Shown here: piece after piece, positions 6,393 through 7,889 of the stretch
Numbering within the stretch: the first letter of the stretch is position 1
How the letters are laid out: every line of letters begins with the position of its first letter
Source: Odoribacteraceae bacterium
Lineage (GTDB): Bacteria; Bacteroidota; Bacteroidia; Bacteroidales; Marinifilaceae
DNA length: 7,889 bases
Direction of reading: 5' to 3'
Assembly: GCA_031259905.1 (NCBI GenBank)
Contig: JAIRKS010000109.1
Location: 1-7,889, forward strand
Program-made: the position numbers and the translations under genes
Notes under the pieces: generated by a model
The model's database searches: none
Seen by the model: the letters and a program-made list of their open reading frames with translations, nothing else
Told to the model about the DNA's origin: nothing

Positions 6393-7514
6393 TTATTTAT
6401 CGTGTACCTCGATCACCTCCCCGTTGACGCGGAAGCGCGTGCTGGAGGTTTTCTCGATAAAGTCGAGCATGAACTGTAACGTGTTGTCTCTTTTCACTGC
6501 CCCCGTGAAGGCGCGCGAGCGGGCGTCCCCGGGGAGGAAGTAGAACGTCACGTCGTACCATCTTTCCAGCCGCTTGCACAGCTCGTCGAGCGGCATCCTG
6601 TCGAAGTAAAAGAGGCCATCTTTCCACGAGGTGTAGCAGGCGGTATGGACGGTCTCCCGCGCGACGCGTCCCGACGCGTGATCCACCCGCGCCTGTTCTC
6701 CCGGGACGAGCGCGAGGGTCTCTCCCCCGGCGGTCACGGTCACGGCGCCGCTCTCGAGCGTGATCTCCGTGACCGCGTCTTCCTCGTGGGCCATCACGTT
6801 GAACGATGTCCCGGTCACGCGGGTCACCGCGCGCGCGGTGTGCACGATGAACGGGTGCGACGCGTCGCGCGTGACCTCGAGAAAGATCTCCCCGTCGACG
6901 TGTATTTCCCGGCTTGTCTCCCCGAAGACCACGGGGTAGCGCACGCTGCTCCCGGCGTTCACGCGTGCCCTTGTCCCGTCGGAGAAGATCATCGAGTGAA
7001 CGCCCCCGCGCGGCACGATCAGCGTGTTGTATTCCTGTTCCCCGCGCGCGACGCCGGTGGCCTTGTAGACGAGTCCCGCGAGGCTGTCTTCTTCCGCCCG
7101 CGCGTACCCGAGGTCGACGCGCGTGCCGCTCGACAGCGTCATCTCGCGACCGTCGTGCAGCACGAGCGTGACTTCCCGCGTCCCCCCGCGTGTCATTCCG
7201 GGGAGCGAGGGGGACTCTTCGCCCGCCGGGCGAGCGATCCACCAGGTTCCCGCCGCCACGAGTAGCGCGGCCGCGATTCCCGACAACAACCGTCTCGTCC
7301 CGGTTCTTTTCCTCCCGGCACGGGTGGCTTGTCGCTCGTTGATCTTGTCCCACGCCACGGCGTGCCTCAACCGGTAATACGTCTCGCAGAATTGCTCGTG
7401 CTCCGCGCGGTTTCCCTCGCTTTCGCCGATCCACGCCTCGACGCGCTTGACCTGTTCGCTTGTCGCTTTCCCTTGCAGGCAATCGATCAAATCTTCTTCT
7501 ATTCGCTCGTTCAT
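6393..7514 (-). CDS. FecR-like anti-sigma factor (membrane signal transducer)
   Basis: 373 residues from the chosen ATG. Cytoplasmic sigma-binding region about 1-70 (MNERIEEDLIDCLQGKATSE, then VKRVEAWIGESEGN); one transmembrane helix about 76-93 (LLSGIAAALLVAAGTWWI); periplasmic FecR domain about 160-262, with the family hallmarks VPRGGVHSMIFSDGTRARVN, GEIFLEV (208-214), PFIVHT and VTGTSFNV; and C-terminal DUF4974-type domain about 300-371 (LFYFDRMPLDELCKRLERWY, FTGAVKRDNTLQFMLDFIE), which resembles an STN fold. FecR proteins hold an ECF sigma factor until an STN-bearing transporter reports ligand; the transporter is encoded 48 nt downstream. Start choice: this ATG follows AAAAAACGAG and gives the usual anti-sigma N-terminus; ATG at 7532 adds six residues and is possible. 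The frame stays open far upstream, but that translation is repeat-like and not FecR-like. The partner sigma gene is not in the window. Confidence 0.93.
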   Translation of the reverse strand: MNERIEEDLIDCLQGKATSEQVKRVEAWIGESEGNRAEHEQFCETYYRLRHAVAWDKINERQATRAGRKRTGTRRLLSGIAAALLVAAGTWWIARPAGEESPSLPGMTRGGTREVTLVLHDGREMTLSSGTRVDLGYARAEEDSLAGLVYKATGVARGEQEYNTLIVPRGGVHSMIFSDGTRARVNAGSSVRYPVVFGETSREIHVDGEIFLEVTRDASHPFIVHTARAVTRVTGTSFNVMAHEEDAVTEITLESGAVTVTAGGETLALVPGEQARVDHASGRVARETVHTACYTSWKDGLFYFDRMPLDELCKRLERWYDVTFYFLPGDARSRAFTGAVKRDNTLQFMLDFIEKTSSTRFRVNGEVIEVHDK

Positions 7515-7733
7515 GATCTCGTTTTTTATCATGATAGTAAAACAGGATTTTCCCGGTAACGGGTGAACGAAACGCGGTAAAGTTTTTTGCCGGGGGGACA
7601 AGTGAGGATTATATCCCGCGGGGACGATATTCTCGTGGCCGTGGGATCGCATCGCCCCCGACGGTCTCCCGACAACTCTAGGGAAGAGGCCGTCTCCACG
7701 CGTCGCGTGAAGTATTGATACTTCGTCCCCCGG
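7515..7733. other. non-coding leader upstream of the fecR-like gene
   Basis: About 220 bases with no convincing gene on either strand. It should hold the operon promoter or the leader RNA. I searched the minus strand for the Bacteroidota vegetative pattern (TTTG near -33 and TAnnTTTG near -7) and saw no good match. Two TATAAT-like strings are present (one complementary to about 7609-7614), but they carry little weight in this phylum. An ECF-type promoter cannot be excluded. A small CCCG-GTAA-CGGG stem lies at 7552-7563. Confidence 0.5.
7709..7724. promoter_or_regulatory. A+T-rich inverted repeat, possible operator
   Basis: GAAGTAT and ATACTTC form a perfect 7-bp inverted repeat separated by two bases. 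It stands out as A+T-rich in GC-rich surroundings and lies next to the first, degenerate unit of the 21-bp array, about 200 bp upstream of the fecR-like start. It could be a protein-binding site or a short hairpin. No T-tract follows on either strand, and no regulator is identified. Confidence 0.3.
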
Positions 7734-7889
7734 ACATGTCCCCGTGGCGTGGGAACATGTTCCCTGCGCGAGGGAACATGTTCCCTGCACGAGAGTACAT
7801 GTTCCCTGCACGAGAGTACATGTTCCCTGCACGAGAGTACATGTTCCCTGCACGAGAGTACATGTTCCCTGCACGAGAGTACATGTTCC
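7734..7889. repeat. 21-bp-period tandem repeat array with ACATGT palindromes
   Basis: Units of exactly 21 bp start at 7734, 7755, 7776, 7797, 7818, 7839 and 7860, with a partial unit from 7881 to the window edge. Each begins ACATGT; the common form begins ACATGTTCCC and ends CACGAGAGT. Units 3-7 are identical as far as seen, the second has a few changes (it ends GCGAGGGA), and the first is the most diverged (ACATGTCCCC, ending GGCGTGGGA). GGGAACATGTTCCC, a perfect 14-bp palindrome, occurs at 7751-7764 and 7772-7785. The period is a multiple of three, so heptapeptide-repeat frames are open on the minus strand, but nothing else supports coding. The array lies upstream of the fecR-like gene, where the sigma gene would often be. 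Confidence 0.93.

Noticed and set aside
7609..7614. TATAAT-like -10 box upstream of the fecR-like gene
   Set aside because: No suitable partner element was seen, and Bacteroidota vegetative promoters use a different -7 sequence.
7678..7884. Small minus-strand frame with a MYSRAGN heptapeptide repeat
   Set aside because: It is the 21-bp array read in frame; beyond the repeat there is only a short tail with no recognisable domain, and two frames are equally open.
7734..7889. LexA-type or other known operator (GGGAACATGTTCCC)
   Set aside because: GAAC and GTTC are separated by two bases, whereas the Gram-positive LexA box has four; the match to a known operator is not good enough to name.

Overview
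The window carries one minus-strand operon of a Bacteroidota bacterium: a TonB-dependent nutrient-uptake system of the SusC/SusD (RagA/RagB) type with its own anti-sigma regulator. Reading in the direction of transcription, the order is fecR-like anti-sigma factor (7514-6393), susC-like outer-membrane transporter with an N-terminal STN signalling domain (6344-2727), susD-like surface lipoprotein (2720-1266), and a 303-residue lipoprotein (1258-347). The last looks like a relative of the putative zinc-binding metallopeptidases often found beside susD, but it lacks a visible zinc motif. Spacers of 48, 6 and 7 nt indicate one transcript. The protein families place the source in Bacteroidota, probably Bacteroidales. 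The high G+C content and the STN-SusC/FecR style recall Odoribacteraceae or a high-GC relative; this is an impression from memory, not a database match.

Working model, from known families: the SusC/SusD pair binds and imports an unidentified ligand across the outer membrane. The STN domain of SusC reports occupancy through the periplasm to the FecR-like protein, which controls an ECF sigma factor. No ECF sigma gene lies in the window, although it commonly sits directly upstream of fecR. The fourth protein is probably exposed on the cell surface and may assist ligand capture.

The operon is bracketed by two non-coding tandem-repeat arrays, both cut by the window edges. On the left (1-250) is an array with an exact 42-bp period. 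Its units come in two versions: one carries long palindromes built on GTCGTACGCGTACGAC, and the other, read on the operon strand, forms hairpins followed by TTTTGTC that look like intrinsic terminators repeated in tandem. A perfect 15-bp hairpin with a UUCG loop lies between the last stop codon and this array. On the right (7734-7889), upstream of fecR, is a 21-bp-period array centred on ACATGT palindromes that grows more uniform toward the window edge. The most interesting material is this non-coding architecture and the apparent pseudo-peptidase; no wholly new multi-gene system is evident.
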